A stretch of 43,928 nt of DNA from a virus. Positions 23,936-32,736 of this stretch are shown here, piece after piece. The notes under the pieces are model-generated. The model was not told the DNA's origin. It did not search any database and saw only the letters and a program-made list of their open reading frames with translations. The translations under genes and the position numbers were made by a program. The DNA is taken from positions 1 through 43,928 of the IMG/VR virus record IMGVR_UViG_3300017963_000389; one strand, 5' to 3'. Position 1 is the stretch's first letter; each line of letters starts with the position of its first letter.

Positions 23936-24318
23936 ACAACGTAGTCCTCGGTGGAATCACCATTTACACGAAAAGAGTAGAGTTGAACCAGGGAAATCAG
24001 ATGGTGACAATCACACCACCACAGACAACCCAGAACCAAGATCAAGGAAAGAAAGACACTTTGATTGTTGACTTGTTCAGAATAGAAGAACGATTCACAG
24101 TTGATGGGTTCATAGAAAGCGATGATTTCGCTGCGTTCAAAGCATTAATCACAACTAAAGGCACAAAGACCATGACGTATCGTGGAACTGATTATGATGT
24201 CGGGATCGAAAAGACAAGTTGTGTTGAAGATCCTGAAGACAAGGATGACCAAACAAATAGCCCCGCACACTTTGATGTCAAGGTCACTCTTGTGGTAGGT
24301 AAATCATTTGGTAGCTAA
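23932..24318 (+). CDS. Distal tail or baseplate-like protein
   Basis: 128 residues. A beta-rich form (VVLGGITIYTKRVELNQGNQ; KDTLIVDLFRIEERFTVDGF) and a position directly after the tape measure, where distal tail proteins are usual. The 'IEERFTVDGFI' segment looks like part of a small tail ring subunit. The 3' end overlaps the start of the following giant gene. Assigned from position and pattern. Confidence 0.55.
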   Translation: MNNVVLGGITIYTKRVELNQGNQMVTITPPQTTQNQDQGKKDTLIVDLFRIEERFTVDGFIESDDFAAFKALITTKGTKTMTYRGTDYDVGIEKTSCVEDPEDKDDQTNSPAHFDVKVTLVVGKSFGS

Positions 24319-27300
24319 ACAAGAATTCACACTGGGCTTGCTGCTCATCGCAATACTCGTTTCTGGAGTAGTTTATGTTACGCTTGGCGATGTGGCGAAG
24401 TTCAGAATAGATGAAGACAAAGCGACAATTTATGTTCAACCAGATAACAGGTGGGTTGTTGGAGGAAGAGAGTACAGCAGGCTCTTTGACGGAAGCAGCA
24501 TAATGAACAGGGACAAGAGCTCTATTCGTATAGATACGTTCTTTGATCAATCAACTAAGAAGTTCACAGCAATAAGACAAACAAGTTACCAGAGAGGTCC
24601 TGTCATTCGTGAGACTTGGACTTTCAGTGGGACTATTGAAGATGTAGAGTTCTTTCCGATTAGTCACAAAGTTGAGATATTCAACGGGATGGGCTACTTT
24701 TATCGGTACACTGTCGATGAACTAACTGGGACACCCCCCAAGCAAAAGTTGGAAGGTAATCTTTCGCTTTCTTTCGGCAGGAAGATAAATGTAGATCTCC
24801 ATCCTGGATATAGGTGGGCTTGGATTGGTTGGCCTTATGGGAGTGATAGCCTGTCTGCTCAGTACAGCATACCTTCTGATTATGAGGTGTTTAATTTCAG
24901 GATGTATGACCCTGAATGGCAACCAGATGAGTCAACAAGCCCGCGCAGCTTCATTGAAGATTGGGAAGGAGACCCTCCAGGAGACATAAACACTACGTTT
25001 TGGGATTACTGGAGATCCGACGGAACATACGGGAGGTATCAAGTTACAGGAACAGGAACCCCTCACGCAGGCTCATACCACCTTTTGCTTGACGTTTCTG
25101 ACAGTATTAATGAGAACAGGAACAAGATGAAAACCCAAACTGGGATGTTCACAGATGCGACAGATGTTTATTTGAAGTTCTGGGTCAAAGAAATCGGTGA
25201 GGAGGATGATCAGTGTCCTACTTCTTGGACTGGGGAAGACCCGGGAGCCAACGCTGGCGACTGTGTTGCGTTTACTTGTGATGGGAATACTTGGCACAGG
25301 ATACTTGATCTCACCGCATCAACTTACGGGAGTTATACAGAAATAGAGATAAATATCACAGCAGATGGTGATTGGTGTGGGACTGCAAATTCTTCATTCC
25401 AAATAAGCTTTGGGCAAGATGACAATTATCCTCATTCAAGCGATGGTGTCATGTATGATGACATTAACATCACCGCAACATTTTATGAAGCACCAGAGCC
25501 GACATTTGGGTGTGGGGCTGATCCAGGGATATACATTGATGGGAACAACGTGGATGTTGACATAGAATATGAGAGTAATGTGACTGTGTGTGCTTTGGCA
25601 AGTGACCCTGCAGAGACAGTTTGTGTCACTGCAGATCATGGGGAAATCAGGGAGAATTATAGTTGTGGGGTGAATAGCACAGAGTTCACTTGGCTGGCAA
25701 CTCACAACATCATGCGGTTTAATGACACAGACACCACCAAAATAGTTAATTTCACCCAAGATGCGGGAGGAGTGATCAATTATACCTTGCGTGATGACGT
25801 AAGGAATGATAGCACAATTGAGTATTTCAGGTTTGATCTTTCTGGGGTTCCTTCAACCTCCGAGGTTTTATGGAGTTACCCTGATGAAAGCGGAACAAAC
25901 TCTGATGGGTCATGGGATGCGGGACAGCCAGCAGCAAATGCGTGGGATGAAGATTATGCCACTTATGCTTTAGTGGATTCTGGTGTTGCACATCTTTTTA
26001 TGAATTATACTTGTACTGATTGCACTGGGAGTATTGATTCTTCACAATCAGTGGTGGAGTTTAGGGGTGCTTGTGATGTTGGGCCGAGTGAACCCACTAA
26101 TTATACTCCTGGAGATTATGATTGTAACATGGATCCTCTTGAGATAAGGATCACACAAGACAGTAGTGGAATAGGAAAGGGAAATTATACTTGTAAAAAC
26201 AGTTCTGATGAGTGGGGTCTTATTTGTAGTTGGAGCGCAAACAACGCATTCTATGAGAGCAGTGTGTGGATGTATGATCTTGGACTTGCAAATTATAGTA
26301 AGAATGTGAAGCTTGATTTGCTTATTGATGGGACTTATGAGTGGGTGAGCTGGGGTGATTTTAAGGAGACAGAGATTGATTCTTACGAGTATAATAATAG
26401 TGAGTCGAACCAGTCAACATCTTTTAATGGAAGTGGGACTTCTGCAAATTATTTGAAACTTCCAACACACACTAACACCACAAGTGCCACTCTTGATTTG
26501 TATGGTACAACTAATGATTATTTTGCCTCAGAAACAAAGGAGTTATGGGTGTGGAAAAATTCAGATGGTAAAAGGTACACCTCTTTTCATCCAGGGATAG
26601 CTAATTATGATGATGACGATGATTACTTTTACCTCTTTGGATATGCTGTAAGAACAGGGGTTGCTGGGATACAATACAATTACACCCTTAAAATAGCCCA
26701 TGCAGGCGGGGTTGGGTCTGTAACTGAAAAGAAAGAGATCCCTGTAGAAATTGGTTCTGCGGGGTGTGTTGTTTACAAGACGGGTTCTGATTCTGGTTTC
26801 TATGTTTTAGGGGGGCTTAACTCATCTAGTGATGCTGTTGATGATGCATATCATTATAATCCTTCAACAGATACTTGGACTTCAAAAACAAACCTACCAG
26901 GAAACTGGGCTTATGGGGATTGTGTTCTTAAAGATGATGATGTGTACCTTGTTGGCGGGTATAATGAAACAGGAGAAATGGATGTTACTTGGATTTACAA
27001 CATATCAGACAATACTTGGACTGAGGGGAATACAGTAAATGATACTATTTGGTGGAATGCGGTTGAAATCCTTAATGATACTCATTTAATAACTTGGTGC
27101 GGGTGTTCAGGCGCAGCTTGTCTTGTTGGATCAACCAAAGACACATATACTTACGATATTGCTCTTGACACATGGACAGAACTTGATTCTGGAGCTCACA
27201 TGCCAAATAATATGTGGTTGTGTAGACCAGGAAAAGTAGGGGATGAGATATATTCTTATGGTGGGGAGTGGGGTACTGCTCTTGATAAGGATTATTTTTA

Positions 27301-28300
27301 TGATGTTTATCGTTGGAACACTACTGTTGAAGAATGGGATATTATGCAGACAAACACTTCTTATTATCATTCTTATGATTCTTGTGATGAGAGGGATAAC
27401 CATGTATTTTGTTGGGGGCCTCAATCTTTTGGGGTGAGTGCGGAATATGAAGAAATATTCCATTACCCAAGTGCAGTCACTATGTCTGTTGGAAGTTTTG
27501 TGAATGCATCATATACGTCTGGGGGAGATCTTACTGAAACAGTGGCCAGCGTATCTAATTTTTCCAATGCGATTAATGAAGAGTTAGGTATTTGCACTCC
27601 AGATTCTGAGGGTTACTGTCATATCCCTCTTACGTTTACTAATCGTGGTGCAGGAATAATATTTTCCGAGAACTTAGAGATTCTAACCCCCATCCCAAGA
27701 ATTGACTTGGGGGAGAAGTATATGAGCTGTGATACGGAGAACTGCACAGTTAATTTCAGCGTGACCAGTGATGCTAATGGGGTTTTGAATCTTACAAACA
27801 TGAGTGTTCAAATTCTTGGAACAGGACATATTAACTTCAGCAGTCTTGATAGTGCTGCTGACTTCCATAATCATACTGCAACCATTTATTATAGTAATTG
27901 GAATTATTCATTCCCTGGAACAATAGAATACATTGAGTTTATTCCGTCAAAGCCGAATAGCTCTGATGTTGAACCTTATGGGCAGTTTAATAACAGCCCG
28001 ATCCTGAACATCACAGCCCTCAATACTGGTGGGAAGAATATGAACTGGTCTGCTTATCTTAATGAGACTGATTCTTGTGTTGATCTCTTTTTCAATACTG
28101 AATGGAATGTGAGTACTGCAACCAAGATGAATGATGCTGGGTGGATTGAGTTCGCAACGAATAAGGCTCCAGGGGATTATTGGAACATTTATATGTGGGC
28201 TAATTATAGTTGCTCTGATGATACTTGGCGGGTGTGGTACCCTGAGTTTTTCTTCAGGGGTTGTTGTGTGACTTGTATATGTGATAATTCAACAGGATGA
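24308..28300 (+). CDS. Giant signal-anchored protein with Kelch propeller
   Basis: 1330 residues from TTG 24308. Residues 9-27 (LGLLLIAILVSGVVYVTLG) are a signal or membrane anchor. The rest is beta-rich with dozens of N-glycosylation sequons and many cysteines. Residues about 817-1044 contain Kelch-type repeats (VYLVGGYNETGEMDVTWIYN ... DNTWTEG), a beta-propeller used for binding. The C-terminal half includes Cys-rich domains ending in CCVTCICDN. It lies between tail and hub genes, so a receptor-binding or host-surface role is likely. Confidence 0.6.
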   Translation: MVAKQEFTLGLLLIAILVSGVVYVTLGDVAKFRIDEDKATIYVQPDNRWVVGGREYSRLFDGSSIMNRDKSSIRIDTFFDQSTKKFTAIRQTSYQRGPVIRETWTFSGTIEDVEFFPISHKVEIFNGMGYFYRYTVDELTGTPPKQKLEGNLSLSFGRKINVDLHPGYRWAWIGWPYGSDSLSAQYSIPSDYEVFNFRMYDPEWQPDESTSPRSFIEDWEGDPPGDINTTFWDYWRSDGTYGRYQVTGTGTPHAGSYHLLLDVSDSINENRNKMKTQTGMFTDATDVYLKFWVKEIGEEDDQCPTSWTGEDPGANAGDCVAFTCDGNTWHRILDLTASTYGSYTEIEINITADGDWCGTANSSFQISFGQDDNYPHSSDGVMYDDINITATFYEAPEPTFGCGADPGIYIDGNNVDVDIEYESNVTVCALASDPAETVCVTADHGEIRENYSCGVNSTEFTWLATHNIMRFNDTDTTKIVNFTQDAGGVINYTLRDDVRNDSTIEYFRFDLSGVPSTSEVLWSYPDESGTNSDGSWDAGQPAANAWDEDYATYALVDSGVAHLFMNYTCTDCTGSIDSSQSVVEFRGACDVGPSEPTNYTPGDYDCNMDPLEIRITQDSSGIGKGNYTCKNSSDEWGLICSWSANNAFYESSVWMYDLGLANYSKNVKLDLLIDGTYEWVSWGDFKETEIDSYEYNNSESNQSTSFNGSGTSANYLKLPTHTNTTSATLDLYGTTNDYFASETKELWVWKNSDGKRYTSFHPGIANYDDDDDYFYLFGYAVRTGVAGIQYNYTLKIAHAGGVGSVTEKKEIPVEIGSAGCVVYKTGSDSGFYVLGGLNSSSDAVDDAYHYNPSTDTWTSKTNLPGNWAYGDCVLKDDDVYLVGGYNETGEMDVTWIYNISDNTWTEGNTVNDTIWWNAVEILNDTHLITWCGCSGAACLVGSTKDTYTYDIALDTWTELDSGAHMPNNMWLCRPGKVGDEIYSYGGEWGTALDKDYFYDVYRWNTTVEEWDIMQTNTSYYHSYDSCDERDNHVFCWGPQSFGVSAEYEEIFHYPSAVTMSVGSFVNASYTSGGDLTETVASVSNFSNAINEELGICTPDSEGYCHIPLTFTNRGAGIIFSENLEILTPIPRIDLGEKYMSCDTENCTVNFSVTSDANGVLNLTNMSVQILGTGHINFSSLDSAADFHNHTATIYYSNWNYSFPGTIEYIEFIPSKPNSSDVEPYGQFNNSPILNITALNTGGKNMNWSAYLNETDSCVDLFFNTEWNVSTATKMNDAGWIEFATNKAPGDYWNIYMWANYSCSDDTWRVWYPEFFFRGCCVTCICDNSTG

Positions 28301-28306
28301 AATAAG

Positions 28307-30358
28307 ATGGCGGTTAGAAGCTTAAGAGGAATAAAACCAGTAGTATGGATCCCTCCTGTAGCTACTGCTGGGTACAGGCTTACTGTTGGGCCTTCAGGGA
28401 CTAGGTATGGGGTAAAGCTCGCAAATGCTTCTGGTACTCTCACAAAGTCTGCTGATAACAATGCGTCCACTGAGATTGAGGGTGATGTTTGGCTGAAAAA
28501 CACTGCTTTAGCAAGTGTGAATTGTTATTTTGACATAAGGGATTCTGCTTCAATAAAAGTCCAGGTTGCGCTCAGGGCAGGTGTCGGGGCGACTTGGTTT
28601 GAGAACGGAACAGGTGAGGTCGCTGTTGTTGCGCCAGCGAGTTTGTCTGCGAACAGGTGGTACAGGTTCCATATAACTTATAATCCTTCAACCAACCTGG
28701 GCGACCTTGAAGTTTTTGATGAATCTGGAACTTCTCTTGGTTCACAAACAGGCATGACTGGTGCTGCTGCTGGGACTGGTTTCACATTGGATGATGTGAG
28801 GTGTAATTGTGGTGTAAGTGGGACTGGAACGGGGTATTATGATAATATTGCATTCACAATAACATCAAGCGGGCTTTCTTTTCTCACTGATAACTTTGAT
28901 GATGGAGACATATCTGACTGGACTGATAGCGGAGCAGGGTTTGTGTGCACAACTGATGCTGCTATGAACAGTGAGCTCGACATCACTGACCTCGTTACAA
29001 GCTTTAGGATAGAGAACGGGGTGACTGAAGGAACCGGGGTCTTTGAGTTTGAGATCCCAAATCCTGATGAGACATATACTTCTTTGTGGACTGGCTTAGA
29101 AATATTCAGGTTTTATGCAGATTATAATGCTGTACCAAGCACGCCAAGGTTTGGAGGCAGAATAGAAAAACCAAGCAACTCAAATCACACGCTGAGAGTA
29201 ACTGGAAGAAGCGATGCTTTGTTCGTCATGGATAGGACAGTTTCAAAATCATACGACAGCACAGATGCGGGAGCAATACTCAAGGACTTCTTTGATACCT
29301 TCAGCGATGGAAGATATGACACTTCCAGCATATCCACAAGCACAGGGGTAACATTGTCATTGAAGTTTGTTGAAACCCCTTTTTGGGAAGCCGTCACTGC
29401 TGTGTGTGATGCTTCTGGTTATGATTGTTATATTGATGCGCTTTTGGTTGTTCAGTTCTTCTTATCTGGGTCAATCAATAACACGACTGACGGGGTTGTG
29501 CATGATTACAATCTTTTGGAGACTGGTGATTTTGCTCCTGACCTTCAGTTCGTAAAAAATAAGATCAGGGTGTATGGTGGAACAGTTGATGGTGTGCAGA
29601 TAATGTACACTGCGAATGATACGGCAAGCCAGACAGCTTATGGGGTTCGTAAGCACACCGAGAGTGATGACACCATAACGACTTATGCTCAGGCAAAAGA
29701 GGTTGGGGATTATCTTCTTGAAAAGTTCAAAGACCCACCAATAGTGAGTGATTTGAAAGCAATTATGATCCCAACTATCAGTCCTGGTGAGAACTTGTGG
29801 TGTAGTAGTCCTGCAGAGAACATTTCTCCTGCGAGGTACAGGGTGGTGAAGTATGTTCATGAGCTTGGTGATAGCGGGTTAACTACTGAAGTCACTTTGA
29901 ACAAAGAGCCAAGAAGAGTCAGTCATGTCATAAGGGATAGGATTCAGAGAGAGCACAAGAAACAAGACACATCCAGCAATCCTAATGACTTGGATTTCAG
30001 TGTGATAGATTCTTTTGAGACAGACACGGGGACTCACTCTAATACAGAAATAACTGAGGGTGTTCTTAAGCTGTCTCCTGGTCAAACCACTGGTACTTGG
30101 ACAAGCGCAGTCACTAATAGCGCAGATAATAATAATGTTAACCAAGTTTCTGTGAGTATTTATGGCGACAATCTTCCTGGTGTGACAATTGAAGTTTCTG
30201 CGAATAACGGGCTTACTTACACAACTGTTTCAAGAAACGAGCTTAAAACGATCACTGCCACTGGGAAAGCTTTGAAGATCAGATTGTCTTTAAGCACTTC
30301 CAGCGAAGGGTCTTCACAGATAGATGCTTACCAACTTAATTATAGCACAACAACATGA
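28307..30358 (+). CDS. Tail hub/baseplate protein with LamG-like start
   Basis: 683 residues. Residues about 15-195 form a LamG/concanavalin-like jellyroll (EIEGDVWLKN, NRWYRFHITYNPSTN, YYDNIAFT). Residues about 225-560 show a phage hub pattern (RIEKPSNSNHTLRVTGRSDA; FWEAVTAVCDASGYDCYIDA; AKEVGDYLLEKFKDPP; ARYRVVKYVHEL), as in gpD/Tal-like hubs. The last 100 residues are another beta domain. No signal peptide. It completes the tail gene order. Confidence 0.7.
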   Translation: MAVRSLRGIKPVVWIPPVATAGYRLTVGPSGTRYGVKLANASGTLTKSADNNASTEIEGDVWLKNTALASVNCYFDIRDSASIKVQVALRAGVGATWFENGTGEVAVVAPASLSANRWYRFHITYNPSTNLGDLEVFDESGTSLGSQTGMTGAAAGTGFTLDDVRCNCGVSGTGTGYYDNIAFTITSSGLSFLTDNFDDGDISDWTDSGAGFVCTTDAAMNSELDITDLVTSFRIENGVTEGTGVFEFEIPNPDETYTSLWTGLEIFRFYADYNAVPSTPRFGGRIEKPSNSNHTLRVTGRSDALFVMDRTVSKSYDSTDAGAILKDFFDTFSDGRYDTSSISTSTGVTLSLKFVETPFWEAVTAVCDASGYDCYIDALLVVQFFLSGSINNTTDGVVHDYNLLETGDFAPDLQFVKNKIRVYGGTVDGVQIMYTANDTASQTAYGVRKHTESDDTITTYAQAKEVGDYLLEKFKDPPIVSDLKAIMIPTISPGENLWCSSPAENISPARYRVVKYVHELGDSGLTTEVTLNKEPRRVSHVIRDRIQREHKKQDTSSNPNDLDFSVIDSFETDTGTHSNTEITEGVLKLSPGQTTGTWTSAVTNSADNNNVNQVSVSIYGDNLPGVTIEVSANNGLTYTTVSRNELKTITATGKALKIRLSLSTSSEGSSQIDAYQLNYSTTT

Positions 30359-30573
30359 CAATGGCTAAAAATAATGACACACTAAGGTACAGAGTTGAAC
30401 AGCTCGAAAAGAGGTATGAGAAGCTTGACACCAAATTAGATGAAATAATGACAAATCATTTACCGCACATTCACAAAGAAATCATTAAGATGAGAACTGA
30501 GCAAAGACTGGTCGGAGCGCTTATTATCGGATCTGGAATAATTGCTTTTGTAATTCAAAGGGTGCTTGGATGA
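30355..30573 (+). CDS. XhlA-like coiled-coil membrane protein
   Basis: 72 residues: a coiled coil (YRVEQLEKRYEKLDTKLDEI), a linker, and one hydrophobic helix (LVGALIIGSGIIAFVIQRVL). This is the build of hemolysin XhlA-like proteins, which often sit beside holins. ATG 30355 overlaps the hub stop. A lysis-cassette or tail-membrane role is inferred from form and position. Confidence 0.65.
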   Translation: MTMAKNNDTLRYRVEQLEKRYEKLDTKLDEIMTNHLPHIHKEIIKMRTEQRLVGALIIGSGIIAFVIQRVLG

Positions 30574-30992
30574 ATCACAAAACAACACATAAGATTGCGA
30601 ATTACTTGTTTGGAGGGGCGATAATCATAGCGTTGATAGTTGTCGGTCTGCTTGTTTGGCCTTACAAAATTATCAGCATGGAACAACCCCACAAAGGATT
30701 AACCCCTGTTGTCAAGGCAGGTGAGGATGTGCGTTATGAAGTCACGTTTTGTAAACACTCAGACATCATAGGGGATATTGATATCCAACTAGTGGATGAT
30801 GTCATCTATAATATTGTGCCAAGCAAAGCATCAAACCTGATGGGGTGCAAAGACACAGTAGGGTATAAGACCATCCCAAAAAGCATTCCTGATGGGACAT
30901 ATTATTTGCGATTCACAATCACATACAAAGTGAATCCATTAAGAACAATCACCGAGACTTACGAAACAGAGAAGTTTCAGGTGATAAGTTAA
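30570..30992 (+). CDS. Membrane-anchored Ig-like protein
   Basis: 140 residues. Residues 14-30 (LFGGAIIIALIVVGLLVW) are a membrane segment. The exterior part is a beta-sandwich (EDVRYEVTFCKHSDIIGDID ... DGTYYLRFTITYKV) with two Cys (CKHS, GCKD) likely joined. ATGA overlap with the previous gene. It probably faces the outside of the membrane. It may act as a spanin-like or surface protein. No family is recognised. Confidence 0.55.
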   Translation: MNHKTTHKIANYLFGGAIIIALIVVGLLVWPYKIISMEQPHKGLTPVVKAGEDVRYEVTFCKHSDIIGDIDIQLVDDVIYNIVPSKASNLMGCKDTVGYKTIPKSIPDGTYYLRFTITYKVNPLRTITETYETEKFQVIS

Positions 30993-31008
30993 GACGGAGG
31001 TGTTACTA

Positions 31009-31233
31009 ATGGCAAAAACGTATAGTGCTCCTATGAGCATAAGAGGATGGAATTTTTGGGAGTGGTTCAAAGGCAACGGCCAAACAGTTAAGGAGTTGTT
31101 GAAGGTTGGCATTCCCCTCGTGGTTGGTTGGTTCACAGTGAATCACCCAGCATGGGTTGCAGTAATCACTGTTGCTGGAAAGCTCATCCTTGACACTGTA
31201 GAGTTTTATTTGACCAAGGTCGAACTTAAATAA
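31009..31233 (+). CDS. Holin-like small membrane protein
   Basis: 74 residues from ATG 31009, with a near-perfect ribosome site (GGAGGTG at 30996-31002). An amphipathic start with Trp residues (RGWNFWEWFKGN) and two hydrophobic segments (LLKVGIPLVVGWFTV; WVAVITVAGKLILDTVEFYL) fit a holin-like fold. Its place at the end of the tail operon beside the XhlA-like gene supports a lysis role, though no endolysin gene is recognisable. Confidence 0.5.
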   Translation: MAKTYSAPMSIRGWNFWEWFKGNGQTVKELLKVGIPLVVGWFTVNHPAWVAVITVAGKLILDTVEFYLTKVELK

Positions 31234-31246
31234 AACCTTAAGGGAT

Positions 31247-31480
31247 ATGGATGAAGCAGAGCTCTATGTAATCTTGAACGCTTGGTGTCAGTACATAGAT
31301 ATATGCTCTGAAAGTGATTATGGAGGTCGATGGGAGTGCCAGCATGACAAGCTGGCTTGCCCCCACTACTTTGTTAATGCAAAAACCGAACTCAGGCTTT
31401 TGGAAGAGTTTGGTCTTCTTGAAAAGAAGATCGTTGTTTATTTAAAGCCCGAAGGGGAGGTGATAGATGAAGATCCATGA
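31247..31480 (+). CDS. Small cysteine-bearing protein (77 aa)
   Basis: 77 residues with Cys at WCQYIDICSES, WECQHDKLACPHYFV. The spacing CQHDKLACPH is like a zinc knuckle. The C-terminal half (TELRLLEEFGLLEKKIVVYL) is helical/strand. The start ATG 31247 follows a weak GGG site. Unknown function. It is the second last gene of the rightward arm. Confidence 0.55.
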   Translation: MDEAELYVILNAWCQYIDICSESDYGGRWECQHDKLACPHYFVNAKTELRLLEEFGLLEKKIVVYLKPEGEVIDEDP

Positions 31481-31550
31481 ATGGGATCTCACAGACACAA
31501 CAAGAATCAGATTGTATGGGGATCAGAAGCTTATCAAGATTACCGCTTAA
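31467..31550 (+). CDS. Very small protein (27 aa) at the end of the rightward arm
   Basis: ATG 31467 to TAA 31548-31550 encodes MKIHEWDLTDTTRIRLYGDQ followed by KLIKITA. It is preceded by GGGGAGGTGAT at 31454-31464, a nearly perfect match to the archaeal ribosome-binding consensus. It overlaps the 3' end of the previous gene. The strength of the site argues for translation despite the small size. Function unknown. Confidence 0.5.
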   Translation: MKIHEWDLTDTTRIRLYGDQKLIKITA

Positions 31551-31607
31551 GGGTTGCCTTCCAGTCAGGAAAACATCCACCCTCCCCCACCGAAATCAAT
31601 CCCTTCT

Positions 31608-31856
31608 TTATTCCTGGCTGGGAGGCATTTTAAACCCATAGACGACGACACCTTTTTCTTTTTTGTCTTTTAGTTCTATGAGTCCTTTGATCTTCAGCCG
31701 AAGAATGGTGTTGTACAATGATGTCTTCAGGGAGTTGAGAGCTGTTGCTGCTTCGTCAAGTGTTCTGTCTCCTTCCATGAACAAAAGGATTATTTCTATT
31801 TCTCTTTTTGTGAGCTCGTGCTGAGCTGCGAATTCGAGTCCTGGTTTAATATCCAT
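31608..31856 (-). CDS. Winged-helix transcription regulator
   Basis: 82 residues. LTKREIEIILLFMEGDRTLD then EAATALNSLKTSLYNTILRL and KIKGLIELKDKKEKGVVVYG show a winged helix: two helices, a recognition helix with SLYNTILRL, and a beta wing. This is a typical archaeal MarR/TrmB-type domain. GAGGTA lies ahead of ATG 31856. It closes the leftward operon and is a candidate regulator of the early-late switch. Confidence 0.75.
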   Translation of the reverse strand: MDIKPGLEFAAQHELTKREIEIILLFMEGDRTLDEAATALNSLKTSLYNTILRLKIKGLIELKDKKEKGVVVYGFKMPPSQE

Positions 31857-31858
31857 TT

Positions 31859-32581
31859 TTATTTACCTCGTTGCTTGTTAAGCTGCTCTATGGCTTGGTC
31901 ATACCCTTCTTGGGTTAATAAGCCTTGTTCTTTGAGTTCTCTGAGCTGCTTGATTTTTTTTTCAATGACTGAGTTATCAAAGACGTCTTCTTCTTCGATC
32001 TCCTCGTGTTTGATTGTCTTTTCAACTTTGATTGGTTTCTCAGCTTCTATTTGCTGAGGTGATTTAGGAGTAGGAACGGGGGATTCCTCCCCCTCCAATG
32101 GCTCTACCTTTTCAATAGCAGATGCTTTGTAGGTTTCTGTCTGTCCTTTATCATTCTGCCATTGAGCATCGTAATCGCTTACGAGGATCTCTGCTTGAGC
32201 CCCGATGTACTTTTCTGTCTTGCATGTTTCTTCTGCTTGTGGGCCAGGCCATCCGAGAGCCTTAAACACTGCAGTGATTCTGCTGTTTGGGGTCAAGGCT
32301 GTTCTCTCGTTGCCATCCTTGTCCTTGTATGTGCTGTTGAGCACCATTGCGAGTTGCAAGTCTTTGGTCAGGTTGCCTTCAGTGAGGGTCACTGGCTTCT
32401 TGGTCTCTTTGTTGTAGACGTTGAAGACCAGGATTATTTGCTTCCCGAACTTGCCTTCTATTGGTGTGCCATCTTCTTTTTGGCGTGGCTTTACTTCTGC
32501 CAGTTGCCCGATGTAGTACCCTTTGGGTATGCGGGGCTTCTTTTCAAAGGTTGCACTTTTGTTGCTTGCAGGTAATTCCAT
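31859..32581 (-). CDS. OB-fold single-strand DNA-binding-like protein with SHOCT tail
   Basis: 240 residues from ATG 32581, spaced 9 nt after GGAGG (32591-32595). Residues 15-150 (PRIPKGYYIGQLAEVKPRQK, then ILVFNVYNK, LNSTYKDKDGNERTAL, ALGWPGP) follow the OB-like pattern of small phage SSB proteins. The last 35 residues (IKQLRELKEQGLLTQEGYDQ ...) match the SHOCT short C-terminal domain. A longer start at GTG 32701/32704 is in frame and lies about 26 bp from a TATA box. Probable ssDNA-binding partner of the helicase and primase upstream. Confidence 0.6.
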   Translation of the reverse strand: MELPASNKSATFEKKPRIPKGYYIGQLAEVKPRQKEDGTPIEGKFGKQIILVFNVYNKETKKPVTLTEGNLTKDLQLAMVLNSTYKDKDGNERTALTPNSRITAVFKALGWPGPQAEETCKTEKYIGAQAEILVSDYDAQWQNDKGQTETYKASAIEKVEPLEGEESPVPTPKSPQQIEAEKPIKVEKTIKHEEIEEEDVFDNSVIEKKIKQLRELKEQGLLTQEGYDQAIEQLNKQRGK

Positions 32582-32708
32582 TTTGTTCTGCCTCCGTCCA
32601 TTGTAGGACTGTGGTTGTGGTGATTCCGCTTGGTTTGCCTGAGGTCTCCCAACACCCCCTTTGAGGCTGGGGTCGGGGATTGCGGTGCGACCCTCTATCA
32701 CCACAAAC

Positions 32709-32736
32709 CCAGTATATACTCTCGAGTATTTAAATC
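32709..32736 (-). promoter_or_regulatory. TATA box and AGTATATACT palindrome before the OB/SHOCT gene
   Basis: On the minus strand, ATTTAAATACT (TATA) at 32725-32735 is followed after six bases by AGTATATACT at 32711-32720, the same order as at the left end. A start site near 32700-32705 would allow a leaderless GTG start of the OB/SHOCT protein or a leader of about 120 nt. The promoter overlaps the last codons of the primase gene. Confidence 0.6.
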
